Below are positions 1 to 6,512 of a stretch of 13,093 nt of DNA, in pieces. A program made the translations under genes and the position numbers. Within the stretch, counting starts at the first letter, position 1. Each line of letters opens with the position of its first letter. The notes under the pieces are model-generated. The model was given only the letters and a program-made list of their open reading frames with translations. It did no database searches and was not told the origin of the DNA. Source of the stretch: an uncultured Sphingomonas sp. (GTDB lineage Bacteria; Pseudomonadota; Alphaproteobacteria; Sphingomonadales; Sphingomonadaceae); NCBI GenBank assembly GCA_946886845.1, contig CAMPJH010000028.1, forward strand, positions 1 to 13,093, given 5' to 3'.

Positions 1-769
1 GGCCCCAGCCGCTGCTGCGGCCCTTGCGCGATGCTCCGGCCAGCTCGCTGAGGCCCCAGAGGATGATCGCCGCGTCACCGGCATCGAAGCCGCCGCCTCG
101 CCCCTTCCGTCTTTTCGATGCAGGCAAACCGCCGAGATAGCGTCGGCCGCCGGCGCGCCGGAACATCGACAGCAGGATGAAGCCGGCGATCATCGCCCAG
201 AAGGCGATCGGCAGGAATCCGGGGCTATCCTTCTCCCGGGCTGCCTCTCGAGACTCGGCCTCGGCGACGTTCTCGCGCGCTTGTTCCGAAGGGAGACTCA
301 TCTGCCGAACGATTGCGTCGGCTCCGGCCATGACCCCGCCGGCCATGTCGCCGTCGCGGAAGCGCGGCAGGATGTCGTCGCGGATGATCCGTCCGGCGAG
401 GATGTCGGGAAGGAAGCCTTCGGCGCCGTAGCCCGTCTCGATCCGGACCTTCTTTTCGTTGGGCGCGACGAGCAGGATCACGCCGTCGTCATTCTCTTTG
501 CCGCCGAGCTGCCAATAACGGCCGAGGCGATAGCCATAGTCCTCGATCGTCAGGCCATCGAGGCTCTTCACCGTCGCGACGACGAACGCGCGACCGGTCT
601 GTGCGAGCAGGGCTTCGGACTTGGCTTTGAGCTCGGCCTCCTGCTCGGGCCGCAACAGATCGGCTTGATCGACAACCGACGATCCGCCGTGCTCAGGGAA
701 AGTCTGCGCCGCGGCCGGGACGGCCAGAGCGATCAGCGCCAGCCACAGGACGGCGAGGAAGCGTGCCAC
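1..769 (-). CDS. TPM-domain (YgcG-like) membrane protein, 3' end outside window
   Basis: This reading frame starts at GTG 769, one base beyond the lemA stop codon, and stays open for 256 codons to the window edge, so the C-terminus is missing. Residues 1-21 form a signal peptide (hydrophobic LAVLWLALIALAVPAAA, probable cleavage after AQ or AAA). Residues about 31-155 match the TPM domain, with the motifs VVDQADLL, NDDGVILLVAP and IETGYGAEGFLPD. A transmembrane helix lies at about 187-203 and is followed by a basic, Gly-rich tail, which in this family usually ends in a GGGGSFGGGGASG-like sequence. TPM proteins are exported or membrane-anchored and have been linked to phosphatase activity or to photosystem/membrane-complex maintenance; the bacterial role is unsettled. 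Pairing with LemA is the common arrangement. The start is by coupling to lemA: only GAGG directly precedes the GTG, so no independent ribosome binding site is evident. Confidence 0.85.
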   Translation of the reverse strand, partial: MARFLAVLWLALIALAVPAAAQTFPEHGGSSVVDQADLLRPEQEAELKAKSEALLAQTGRAFVVATVKSLDGLTIEDYGYRLGRYWQLGGKENDDGVILLVAPNEKKVRIETGYGAEGFLPDILAGRIIRDDILPRFRDGDMAGGVMAGADAIVRQMSLPSEQARENVAEAESREAAREKDSPGFLPIAFWAMIAGFILLSMFRRAGGRRYLGGLPASKRRKGRGGGFDAGDAAIILWGLSELAGASRKGRSSGWG

Positions 770-770
770 C

Positions 771-1370
771 TCAGCTCGCGTTGAAGTTCACCTGCGGCGC
801 AACCTCCGCGCCCTCCGCCGCCTCGAACGGCACTTTCGGCTTGGCGCCGTAGAAGATTCGCGCGCCGATCGCGTCGGGGAAGGTGCGGATCGTCGTGTTG
901 TACCGGCGAACCGCCTCATTGTAGTCGCGCCGCTGGGTGCGGATTCGGTTCTCGGTGCCCTCCAGCGCGACCATCAGATCGGCGAAGCGCTGCTGGCTCT
1001 GCAGCTGCGGATAGCGCTCCATGATGACCGTTCCGAGCAGGCTGCGGGCCTGCGACAGCCCGGCCTGCGCCTGGTTGTAGGCCTGGACCGCCTGCGGATC
1101 ATCGAGCTGTTCAGGGGTCAAATTGACCGACGTCGCCCGGGCGCGCGCTTCGGTGACCTGGGTCAGGATCTGGGTTTCGCTTCCAGCCGCCGCTTTCACC
1201 GTCTCGACCAGGTTGCCGACCAAATCGTTGCGGCGCTGATATTCCGCCTGCAGGTTGGCGAACTCTGCATTGACCTGCTCCTCGGCGGTCGGAACCGAGT
1301 TGAGCCCGCAGCCGGCGAGCGTCAGAGCGGCGAGCGGCGCGAGCAGTCGAAAGCGGCTGAGCAGTGACAT
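771..1370 (-). CDS. lemA: LemA family lipoprotein
   Basis: A 199-aa protein. Residues 1-20 form a lipoprotein signal with lipobox LAGC (Cys21), so an envelope lipoprotein is expected. The rest is the typical LemA helical bundle: AEFANLQAEYQRRNDLVGNL (about 35-54), ETVKAAAG, a Gln/Ala-rich helix (about 92-115), ERYPQLQSQQRFADL (118-132), ALEGTENRI (135-143), and the family-typical end with YN...RTFP and AKPKVPFEA. The length is close to the family norm of about 190-200. Function is not settled; LemA proteins occur next to TPM proteins or HtpX-type proteases and are linked to envelope stress. An AGGGGAAACG Shine-Dalgarno sits just upstream of ATG 1370. The TPM gene follows after one base, so the two are surely co-transcribed. 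Confidence 0.92.
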   Translation of the reverse strand: MSLLSRFRLLAPLAALTLAGCGLNSVPTAEEQVNAEFANLQAEYQRRNDLVGNLVETVKAAAGSETQILTQVTEARARATSVNLTPEQLDDPQAVQAYNQAQAGLSQARSLLGTVIMERYPQLQSQQRFADLMVALEGTENRIRTQRRDYNEAVRRYNTTIRTFPDAIGARIFYGAKPKVPFEAAEGAEVAPQVNFNAS

Positions 1371-1454
1371 TTTCGTTTCCCCTGAAGAACGAGGGTTGGA
1401 TAGGTAGAGGGGCGCGGGCGCGCATTCAACGCTGCTTCTGGAAAGGAGTTTGGA

Positions 1455-1874
1455 ATGCTCAAGGAATTTCGGACGTTCATCGCGCGCGGCAACGTGCTCG
1501 ACCTTGCCGTTGCGGTCATCATCGGCGCCGCCTTCGCGACGATCACCACCAGCCTGACCGAGGACCTGATCATGCCGGTGATCGGGGCGATTTTCGGCGG
1601 CCTCGATTTTTCGAGCTACTTCGTGCTGCTCGGCCCGGTGCCGGAAGGTTATCGGGGTAGCTTGTCCGATTATGCCGCGCTTAAAGCCGCGGGCGCGCCG
1701 GTGCTCGGCTGGGGCCAGTTCGTGACCGTGCTGATCAACTTCCTGATCCTCGCCTTCATCATCTTCCTGATGGTGCGCGCGGCGAACCGGCTGGCTGGCC
1801 GGAAGCCGGACGCCGCCGCTCCGACCGAAGTCGAGCTGCTTGCCGAGATCAGGGACGAGCTGAAGAAGCGCTAG
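1455..1874 (+). CDS. mscL: Large-conductance mechanosensitive channel MscL
   Basis: A 139-aa protein, typical of MscL. The N-terminal amphipathic helix is [15 protein letters not shown]1 lies at about 14-45 ([17 protein letters not shown], then the conserved [12 protein letters not shown]), followed by a periplasmic loop (about 50-85). TM2 is at about 86-108 ([19 protein letters not shown]), and the charged cytoplasmic helix ([15 protein letters not shown]) closes the protein. MscL is a homopentameric inner-membrane pore that opens under membrane tension to release solutes during hypo-osmotic shock. A good ribosome binding site (GAAAGGAG) is 7 bases upstream of ATG 1455. The gene diverges from lemA over an 84-bp gap. 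Its TAG stop (1872-1874) directly abuts the stop of the convergent amidohydrolase gene, leaving no room for a separate terminator. Confidence 0.97.
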   Translation: MLKEFRTFIARGNVLDLAVAVIIGAAFATITTSLTEDLIMPVIGAIFGGLDFSSYFVLLGPVPEGYRGSLSDYAALKAAGAPVLGWGQFVTVLINFLILAFIIFLMVRAANRLAGRKPDAAAPTEVELLAEIRDELKKR

Positions 1875-3938
1875 CTACTTCGGCCGCCCGCTGTAGCCGG
1901 CGGCTTTGCGCAGCGCGTCGCCGTCCATCACATAGCCGTCGCTGACCACGGTCACGACCCGGCGCAGCGCGCCGAGGTCGGTCGAGACGTCGCCGTCGAC
2001 CAGCACCAAGTCGGCCTCCTTGCCGACCGCGATCGAGCCGGTGCGCCGGTCGGCGCCGACCACCCGCGCTGGAACGATGGTCGCCGTCTGCAGCGCTTCG
2101 GCCGTGGTCATCCCGGCCTGCTGGTAGATTTCGAGCTCGCGGATCAGCTCGATCCCCCAGCCGTCGGTGCCGGCGACGATCGGGACGCCGGCCTCGTGCA
2201 AGGCGCCGACCAGCTCGACCATCTTCGCGTAGCTCTTGCGGTAATCGTCGCGCGTGTAGCCCTCGACCAGCGGATGACCGCCCGCCTTGAACGAGCGGTC
2301 CAGCACCGGCGAGATGATCCCCATGTACGGCGCATAGGCCGGCGCCGGGCTGCCGCCGTCCAGCGTCAGCGCGCCTTCGAAGATGCCGATGGTCGGATCG
2401 ACGATGGTCCCGCGCTGTTTCAGCTCGGCGATGAAGGCGCGCATTTCGGCCGAGTTCCAGTCGATATCCTTGGCGAAGCGCGCCGGCCCCTCGATCCGCT
2501 GGGCGGTGTTGGCCTTGTCGACGACTTCCTGCGGCATCGCCTGCATGACGACGAAGTTGAGGTGGGTGAGCTCGTCATAGCCGGCGCGGACGGCGTCCAG
2601 CGGCCGCATGGTCGCCGGGACATGGCCGGAAACGTGCAGCCCGAGCTTCTTCGCCTCGGCGGCGCCCGGAGCGATCCACGCCGGATTCATCGACGTGTAG
2701 AATTTGACGCCCCACAGGCCGGCCTCCTTGATCTTCCGCACCGCGGCGATCGTTTCGGCCTCGCTGGTGACGGTGATCGCCCCCTGCGCCGCCAGCGGGT
2801 CCTTCTTGTCGACCAGCACCGAAATGAACGGCTCGCCCATCAGCAGGTCGCCCGACGCCCGGCGCTCGAGCGTCGAATGGGCGCGTTCGATCATCGTCCC
2901 AGGGCTTCGGAAGCTGGTGATGCCGTTGGCCATGTTGGCCAGCACGTCCCAGTCGTCGCCGATGTGCATGTGCGCGTCCCAGATGCCGGGGACGAGAGTC
3001 TTGCCCTTGCCGTCGATGACTCGCGCGCCGTCGGCGGCAATCGAGCCCGCGGCGCCAATCGCCTTGATCTTGCCGTCAGCGGCTAGCACCGCCTGATTGT
3101 CGACGAACACGCCCTTGTCGGCGTCGAACAATCGGACATTGTCGAACAGAACAGGGGCCCTCGCCTCGGCCTTCAGGAAGCTGTGGGCGATGTCCTTGAC
3201 CTGGGCGGCCGTGGTCGCCTCCTGCAGGTCGCGCATCGCCTTGGCGTTGGCCTCGAAGCCGGCGGGCAGGACCGAAATCCAGCCGACGTCGGCGAAATAT
3301 TTGTCCTGCTCGTCGAGCCACACCGGAAGCGGCGAGGAGAAGATGCCGCGAACCGAGGCGAGCTTGACGGTCTTTGGACCGTTCGGGCCCTGAATCGTCA
3401 GGCTCGGGCCGATCGCCAGTGTCGCATGGCCGCTCGGCAGCAGGTCGAGGCCCGCGGCCCCCGCGGCAACCAGCCTGTCGATCAGCAAGCCGTTGGCCAG
3501 CGGCACGCCGCTGGTCGGGACGTAATAGCCGCTGCGCTCGCTGCTGCCCGAATCGGCGGTGCTCTTCCACGTCGCCTTGCCGTTCTCGAACGCAAAGGTC
3601 TCTGCGGCGTCGCCGCTCGGCGTGATTCCCCGACTCTCGATCCATTCCGGCAGGCCGGAGCCACCGAGCTTCACGACCTGGTCGGTCTCGCTGATCCAGC
3701 CGCGCAGCGACTGCGAATGCCGGTAGGCGAGACGCCCGTCGGGCAGCGTCCAGCGCCACATGTCGCCATGTTTTCCGGCATCGGAGACGACGACATAATG
3801 CGCCGCATCGGCGGCCGGCTTCAGCAATGCCTCCTTGGGCACTGGTTTTGAGGCCGTCGAAGCGATCGGCGCCTGGTGCGCATGGACCGCGACCGGCGCA
3901 GCGGCGGCCAGGAGGGCGGCGAGCAGGACTGGACGCAT
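1875..3938 (-). CDS. Secreted amidohydrolase with long N-terminal extension
   Basis: A 687-aa protein. Residues 1-20 are a signal peptide (MRPVLLAALLAAAAPVAVHA), so export to the periplasm is expected. The amidohydrolase fold starts at about residue 262 with the short beta domain (VLFDNVRLFDADKGVFVD) and carries the metal-site signature: HxH in WDAHMHIG (His323, His325), GVKFY (Lys412, the usual bridging carbamylated-lysine position), SGH (His439), THL (His459) and AGTDGWG (Asp592). It closes with GSIAVGKEADLVLVDGD, typical of imidazolonepropionase/prolidase-like family members. All expected metal ligands are present, so it should be an active zinc-type hydrolase of cyclic amides or peptide-like bonds; the substrate cannot be read. 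Residues about 40-260 form an extra domain, beta-rich at first (VVSDAGKHGDMWRWTLPDG), that single-domain amidohydrolases of about 430 aa lack. Ribosome binding site GGGAGAG precedes ATG 3938. It lies 63 bp downstream of a lipoprotein gene on the same strand. Confidence 0.88.
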   Translation of the reverse strand: MRPVLLAALLAAAAPVAVHAHQAPIASTASKPVPKEALLKPAADAAHYVVVSDAGKHGDMWRWTLPDGRLAYRHSQSLRGWISETDQVVKLGGSGLPEWIESRGITPSGDAAETFAFENGKATWKSTADSGSSERSGYYVPTSGVPLANGLLIDRLVAAGAAGLDLLPSGHATLAIGPSLTIQGPNGPKTVKLASVRGIFSSPLPVWLDEQDKYFADVGWISVLPAGFEANAKAMRDLQEATTAAQVKDIAHSFLKAEARAPVLFDNVRLFDADKGVFVDNQAVLAADGKIKAIGAAGSIAADGARVIDGKGKTLVPGIWDAHMHIGDDWDVLANMANGITSFRSPGTMIERAHSTLERRASGDLLMGEPFISVLVDKKDPLAAQGAITVTSEAETIAAVRKIKEAGLWGVKFYTSMNPAWIAPGAAEAKKLGLHVSGHVPATMRPLDAVRAGYDELTHLNFVVMQAMPQEVVDKANTAQRIEGPARFAKDIDWNSAEMRAFIAELKQRGTIVDPTIGIFEGALTLDGGSPAPAYAPYMGIISPVLDRSFKAGGHPLVEGYTRDDYRKSYAKMVELVGALHEAGVPIVAGTDGWGIELIRELEIYQQAGMTTAEALQTATIVPARVVGADRRTGSIAVGKEADLVLVDGDVSTDLGALRRVVTVVSDGYVMDGDALRKAAGYSGRPK

Positions 3939-4001
3939 GTGATTCTCTCCCGGATTGAGGCGCTTAGCGTGGCAAGGCGGCAGCCGAAGTGCAACCGCCG
4001 A

Positions 4002-4886
4002 TCATTTGAGCCGGATCAGCGTCTCCGGAAGCTTGGTGGAAGCCGGGGTGACATCCCAACGGAGCTGGCGGCCGGAGGCATGCGATGCCGGTCCGTCCTC
4101 GCTGTTGTTGGTCAGGATCTCGCCGTCGGTGATCACCGTGAATCGCCCCTCGGCCTTCGACGTCGGCCCGCCGCTGCCCTTGTCGGGCAGACCCAGGGCG
4201 CGCGCCCGGGCGCTGAACGGCCCGCCGCCGCCGGCAAAGGCCGGCGCGCTGACCATCACCTCGCCGTCACCGCGTCGGCGGATGACGACGAAGGGAATCA
4301 GGTAATCGGCGTCGGGCATCAGCGGGAAGGCGAAGTCCTGGTCCGTCCGGCCTTCGAAATGATAGTCGACGTCAAAAACTCCGCGGCCCTTATACTTAAC
4401 CGAGCGCCAGCCGGCATATTTCGTGAGCTTGGCGGCGAAGGCGTGGTTGGCGGCGTCGTCTGTTCCTGGAATCCCGAACAATTTCGCCATCTCCGCGCTT
4501 TCCTTGCGCTTGCGCTCGGCGCGCTCGGCTTCGCGTGCCTCGTAATCGGCCTTGAGCTTGGCGATTTCGGCCGGCGTGCAGGGACGCGTCTCGGCTTCGT
4601 CCGAATCGAGGGTCGGGACCGGATCGTCGACCTCGATCGTATCGCCCGTCGCTGCAATCTCGGTTCGTCCGTCGGTGAAGCAGCGCGCCATTGCGTCGGC
4701 CCACGGCCCGGCCGCTGAATCCTTGTCCTCGGGCGTCTGCAAGACGATCTCGCCGCGATAGTCGAGGACGAAGCTGCCGTCCTTGCGAAGCGTGAGGTCG
4801 GAGGTGAACCTGCCCGGAGTCCACAGGCAGCCGGTGAGCAATAGCGCCGCGCCGAGCGCGAGCAGACGGCAAGGCCAATGTTTCAT
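4002..4886 (-). CDS. Uncharacterised lipoprotein
   Basis: A 294-aa protein that I cannot assign to a named family. Residues 1-19 are a lipoprotein signal with lipobox LTGC (Cys20). The mature start (GRFTSDLTLRKDGSFVLDYRGEIVL) looks like beta strands. Residues about 106-138 are a highly charged helix, possibly coiled coil (LKADYEAREAERAERKRKE). The C-terminal part is again beta-rich (GRFTVITDGEILTNN ... LRWDVTPASTKLPETL) and recalls, only by pattern, the beta domain of LppM/DUF3153-type lipoproteins. Cys6 lies within the signal peptide; Cys69 and Cys103 in the mature protein could form a disulfide. AGGGGGAC precedes ATG 4886. The gene begins 78 bp downstream of the ssrA 3' region on the same strand, with no obvious terminator between, so read-through from the ssrA promoter is possible. 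The secreted amidohydrolase follows on the same strand. Confidence 0.8.
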   Translation of the reverse strand: MKHWPCRLLALGAALLLTGCLWTPGRFTSDLTLRKDGSFVLDYRGEIVLQTPEDKDSAAGPWADAMARCFTDGRTEIAATGDTIEVDDPVPTLDSDEAETRPCTPAEIAKLKADYEAREAERAERKRKESAEMAKLFGIPGTDDAANHAFAAKLTKYAGWRSVKYKGRGVFDVDYHFEGRTDQDFAFPLMPDADYLIPFVVIRRRGDGEVMVSAPAFAGGGGPFSARARALGLPDKGSGGPTSKAEGRFTVITDGEILTNNSEDGPASHASGRQLRWDVTPASTKLPETLIRLK

Positions 4887-4970
4887 GAAGAGTCCCCCTG
4901 CCCGCAGCTTAGGGCGCGACAGAGGGCAAAGGAAAGTCCAACGCTCGGCAAGTATGTGGAAGGTGGGGAG

Positions 4971-5024
4971 CTTCTGTTGCCCGGTGCTCCCCGAACCGCT
5001 GGAATCCCCTTCTGTTGCCCGGTG
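4971..5024 (-). repeat. 16-nt direct repeat within two tandem tmRNA pseudoknots
   Basis: CACCGGGCAACAGAAG occurs exactly twice on the minus strand, at 5024-5009 and 4986-4971, with a 38-bp period. Each copy sits in the same place of an H-type pseudoknot. In the first, CGGT 5035-5032 pairs with ACCG 5023-5020, and CCCC 5027-5024 with GGGG 5009-5006. In the second, CGGT 4998-4995 pairs with ACCG 4985-4982, and GGGGAGC 4992-4986 with GCTCCCC 4971-4965. The loop GGCAACAGAA is identical while the second stems differ in sequence, so the fold is kept by compensating changes. Confidence 0.85.
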
Positions 5025-5073
5025 GGGTCCGACCGCGCTTTAGCTTAGTAACTTCAGACCGTTAGGCCGTCAG

Positions 5074-5109
5074 TTACGCGGCAATAGCGAGCGCCTCATT
5101 ATCGTTGGC
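5074..5109 (-). other. tmRNA tag-peptide reading frame (ANDNEALAIAA)
   Basis: The resume codon is GCC at 5109-5107. Eleven codons give ANDNEALAIAA, ended by TAA at 5076-5074. The AND start and the hydrophobic ALAIAA end match proteolysis tags recognised by ClpXP-type proteases. Family knowledge: alphaproteobacterial tags commonly begin (A)ANDN and end in AA. The stop codon falls inside a local stem (GTAACT 5078-5073 with AGTTAC), as is usual for tmRNA helix 5. Confidence 0.93.
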
Positions 5110-5193
5110 ACTTGTGTGAATGGGCCTTTGCGGTGGACCCATACCGATCGGCAACCTGGCCTTTATTGCACTCGTCGATCCTGTTTCGCCCCC

Positions 5194-5221
5194 ATCAGCA
5201 GCATCGAAACCTCGCTGCTGG
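5194..5221 (-). other. Intervening segment of permuted tmRNA precursor (hairpin)
   Basis: These 28 bases join the acceptor 3' end (CCA, 5224-5222) to the coding-piece 5' end (GGGGGCG from 5193). They form a 7-bp perfect stem, CAGCAGC (5220-5214) with GCTGCTG (5202-5196), and an 11-nt loop. In other permuted tmRNAs this spacer is removed by RNase P at the 5' side of the coding piece and by 3'-tRNA-type trimming at the CCA. Removal here is inferred. Confidence 0.85.
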
Positions 5222-5312
5222 TGGTGGAGGCGCCGGGGTACTGCCCCCCGGGTCCGAAATGCCTATTCCACCTAACACTCTACCGACATAGCCGGGTCGC
5301 CCCGACAGCCAT

Positions 5313-5341
5313 GAGATAGGGATTTACGGCCGAAATCGCAA
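5313..5341 (-). promoter_or_regulatory. Probable sigma-70 promoter of ssrA
   Basis: TTGCGA (5341-5336) and TATCTC (5318-5313) are separated by 17 bases and resemble -35 and -10 boxes. They would start transcription near 5306, just ahead of the acceptor piece, which fits the expected short leader. The -10 match is partial. Confidence 0.55.
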
Positions 5342-5430
5342 GGATTCCGGCCATTTCGCGCAGCCACTGGCAATCCGGCCGCGACTGCTGTTATTGCCGG
5401 CGACACCATTTTCATGAACGAGGGAAGCCC

Positions 5431-5682
5431 ATGAGCAAAGCAAGTCTGGCAGCCGTCGCTTTCGGCCTTCTCGCGCTCGCCGCCTGCGGCCGGAGCGACG
5501 AGGACCAGCTCAACGCGACCGAGACGAACGCGATTGCTGACGATCTCGACGCCTTGTCGAATCAGGCCGCCAACCTGGCCGCCGAAGCCGAAGCTCTTGA
5601 GAATCAGGCGGAGCAACTCAACCAGGAAGCGACCGACACCGGCGCCGAGACCGCCGACGAGGAAAATATCGCGGGGATGTAA
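5431..5682 (+). CDS. Small coiled-coil lipoprotein
   Basis: An 83-aa protein. Residues 1-18 are a lipoprotein signal peptide with lipobox LAAC (Cys19). The mature part is one acidic, Ala/Asn/Gln-rich helix with heptad spacing (about 27-75: LDALSNQAANLAAEAEAL, ENQAEQLNQEA), as in Lpp-like small lipoproteins, and ends EENIAGM. It has no C-terminal Lys for peptidoglycan attachment, so it is not a true Lpp homologue. GAGGGA lies 9 bases upstream of ATG 5431. It diverges from ssrA and is followed closely by a strong terminator, so it is monocistronic. Function is unknown; a structural or envelope-stress role is only a guess. Confidence 0.82.
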   Translation: MSKASLAAVAFGLLALAACGRSDEDQLNATETNAIADDLDALSNQAANLAAEAEALENQAEQLNQEATDTGAETADEENIAGM

Positions 5683-5705
5683 TTCCTCGAGAAATTTGGA
5701 TTGCG

Positions 5706-5737
5706 GGCCGCCGCGCTGACCAGCCGGCGGCCTTTTT
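5706..5737 (+). terminator. Rho-independent terminator after the small lipoprotein gene
   Basis: A perfect 8-bp GC stem, GGCCGCCG (5706-5713) with CGGCGGCC (5725-5732), has an 11-nt loop that can pair further inside and is followed directly by TTTTT (5733-5737). It lies 24 bases after the lipoprotein stop codon. Confidence 0.9.
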
Positions 5738-5768
5738 CTTGAGGGCGCCATCGCCTAACGCGCCGGCG

Positions 5769-6512
5769 ATGGACAGCAGCGCGCCCATACCCGCGGCGAC
5801 CTTGGTCACCGTGCGCGAACCGCCCAACGGCCCGCCCGAGCTGCTGATGGTCGAGCGCGCCGAAGCCATGGCGTTTGCGGGCGGAGCCTTGGTTTTCCCC
5901 GGCGGCCGAATCGACGAGGGCGACCGGGCGCTGGGCTCCGGCCAGCATGACGGCGCGGCGCGGGTGGCGGCGATCAGGGAGACGCTGGAGGAAACGGCGA
6001 TCCCGGTTGCAGTTTCGCCGGTACCGAGCCGCGAGCTAGCGCTCGAGCTTCAGGGCGAGCTGCTGGCGGAACGCAGTTTCGCGGATTTGCTGAGGCGCCA
6101 TGAGCTGGAGCTCGATCCGGCCGCGCTCGTTCCGCTCGCCCGCTGGGTGCCGAAGTTCCACGCGATCCGCCGGTTCGACACCCTCTTCTTCCTCGCCCGC
6201 GCGCCCGATCCCGACCGGCGCCCGAACGCCATCGAGGGCGAATGCACCGGCGCATTCTGGATCAGTGCCTCCGATGCGCTGGAGCGCGAGCGGACCGGCG
6301 TGGGGCGCCTGATCTTTCCAACCCGCCGCAACCTCGAGCGGCTGGCGCTCCACGACAGCTTCGCGGCGATGGTCGCCGACGCCCAAGCGCACCCGGTCGA
6401 GCCGATCAGCCCGTGGGTCGAAGAAATCGAAGGCGAGAGCTTCATCACCATTCCCGAGGGGATCGGCTATCCCGTCACCCGCGAGAAGCTCGACGGCCTC
6501 TGGCGCGGCTGA
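5769..6512 (+). CDS. Nudix hydrolase with expanded Nudix box (NUDT19-like)
   Basis: A 247-aa protein from ATG 5769. An upstream in-frame TTG (5739) lies against the T-run of the preceding terminator and is unlikely. Nudix enzymes hydrolyse nucleoside diphosphates linked to another group, using a Mg-binding Glu cluster. The box is seen as FPGGRIDEGD (43-52) and RETLEETAI (70-78). The catalytic RExxEE core is intact, but about 10 extra residues (ALGSGQHDGAARV) separate the halves and the usual Gly after EET is Ala. Such an insertion is known in NUDT19-type (coenzyme A diphosphatase-like) proteins, and the C-terminal region WVPKFHAIRRFDTLFFLA fits this long-form class. The substrate is therefore possibly an acyl-CoA or CoA, not proven. 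The stop codon overlaps the start of the extensin-like gene (TGATG), so the two are translationally coupled. Confidence 0.87.
   Translation: MDSSAPIPAATLVTVREPPNGPPELLMVERAEAMAFAGGALVFPGGRIDEGDRALGSGQHDGAARVAAIRETLEETAIPVAVSPVPSRELALELQGELLAERSFADLLRRHELELDPAALVPLARWVPKFHAIRRFDTLFFLARAPDPDRRPNAIEGECTGAFWISASDALERERTGVGRLIFPTRRNLERLALHDSFAAMVADAQAHPVEPISPWVEEIEGESFITIPEGIGYPVTREKLDGLWRG

Larger units (their letters stand above)
4965..5306 (-). ncRNA. ssrA: Circularly permuted two-piece tmRNA
   Basis: tmRNA rescues ribosomes stalled on broken mRNAs and adds a degradation tag, working with SmpB. Read on the minus strand, the order is acceptor piece, intervening hairpin, coding piece, the reverse of a one-piece ssrA. 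The acceptor piece ends with CGCCTCC-ACCA (5232-5222). The coding piece begins with GGGGGCG (5193-5187), which pairs with CGCCTCC over 7 bp (one G-U) to make the tRNA-like acceptor stem. A D-like segment ACAGGATCGACGA follows. GAGTGC (5173-5168) can pair with GCATTT (5262-5257) to join the two pieces. PK1 is an H-type pseudoknot: CGGT 5146-5143 with ACCG 5134-5131, and ATGGG 5142-5138 with CCCAT 5124-5120. Then come the tag frame, a stem GTAACT/AGTTAC that holds its stop codon, and two more pseudoknots. The mature ends are estimated: the 5' end from the promoter, the 3' end from the last pseudoknot stem. Confidence 0.93.

Noticed and set aside
2196..3086. A 296-codon plus-strand frame inside the secreted amidohydrolase
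   Set aside because: It lies over the metal-site region of a well-supported gene and has shadow composition (His/Arg/Asp-rich) with no domain.
5272..5751. A minus-strand frame across the small lipoprotein gene and the ssrA promoter
   Set aside because: It crosses a terminator hairpin and a promoter and has no family match, whereas the opposite strand has a lipobox protein with a ribosome binding site.
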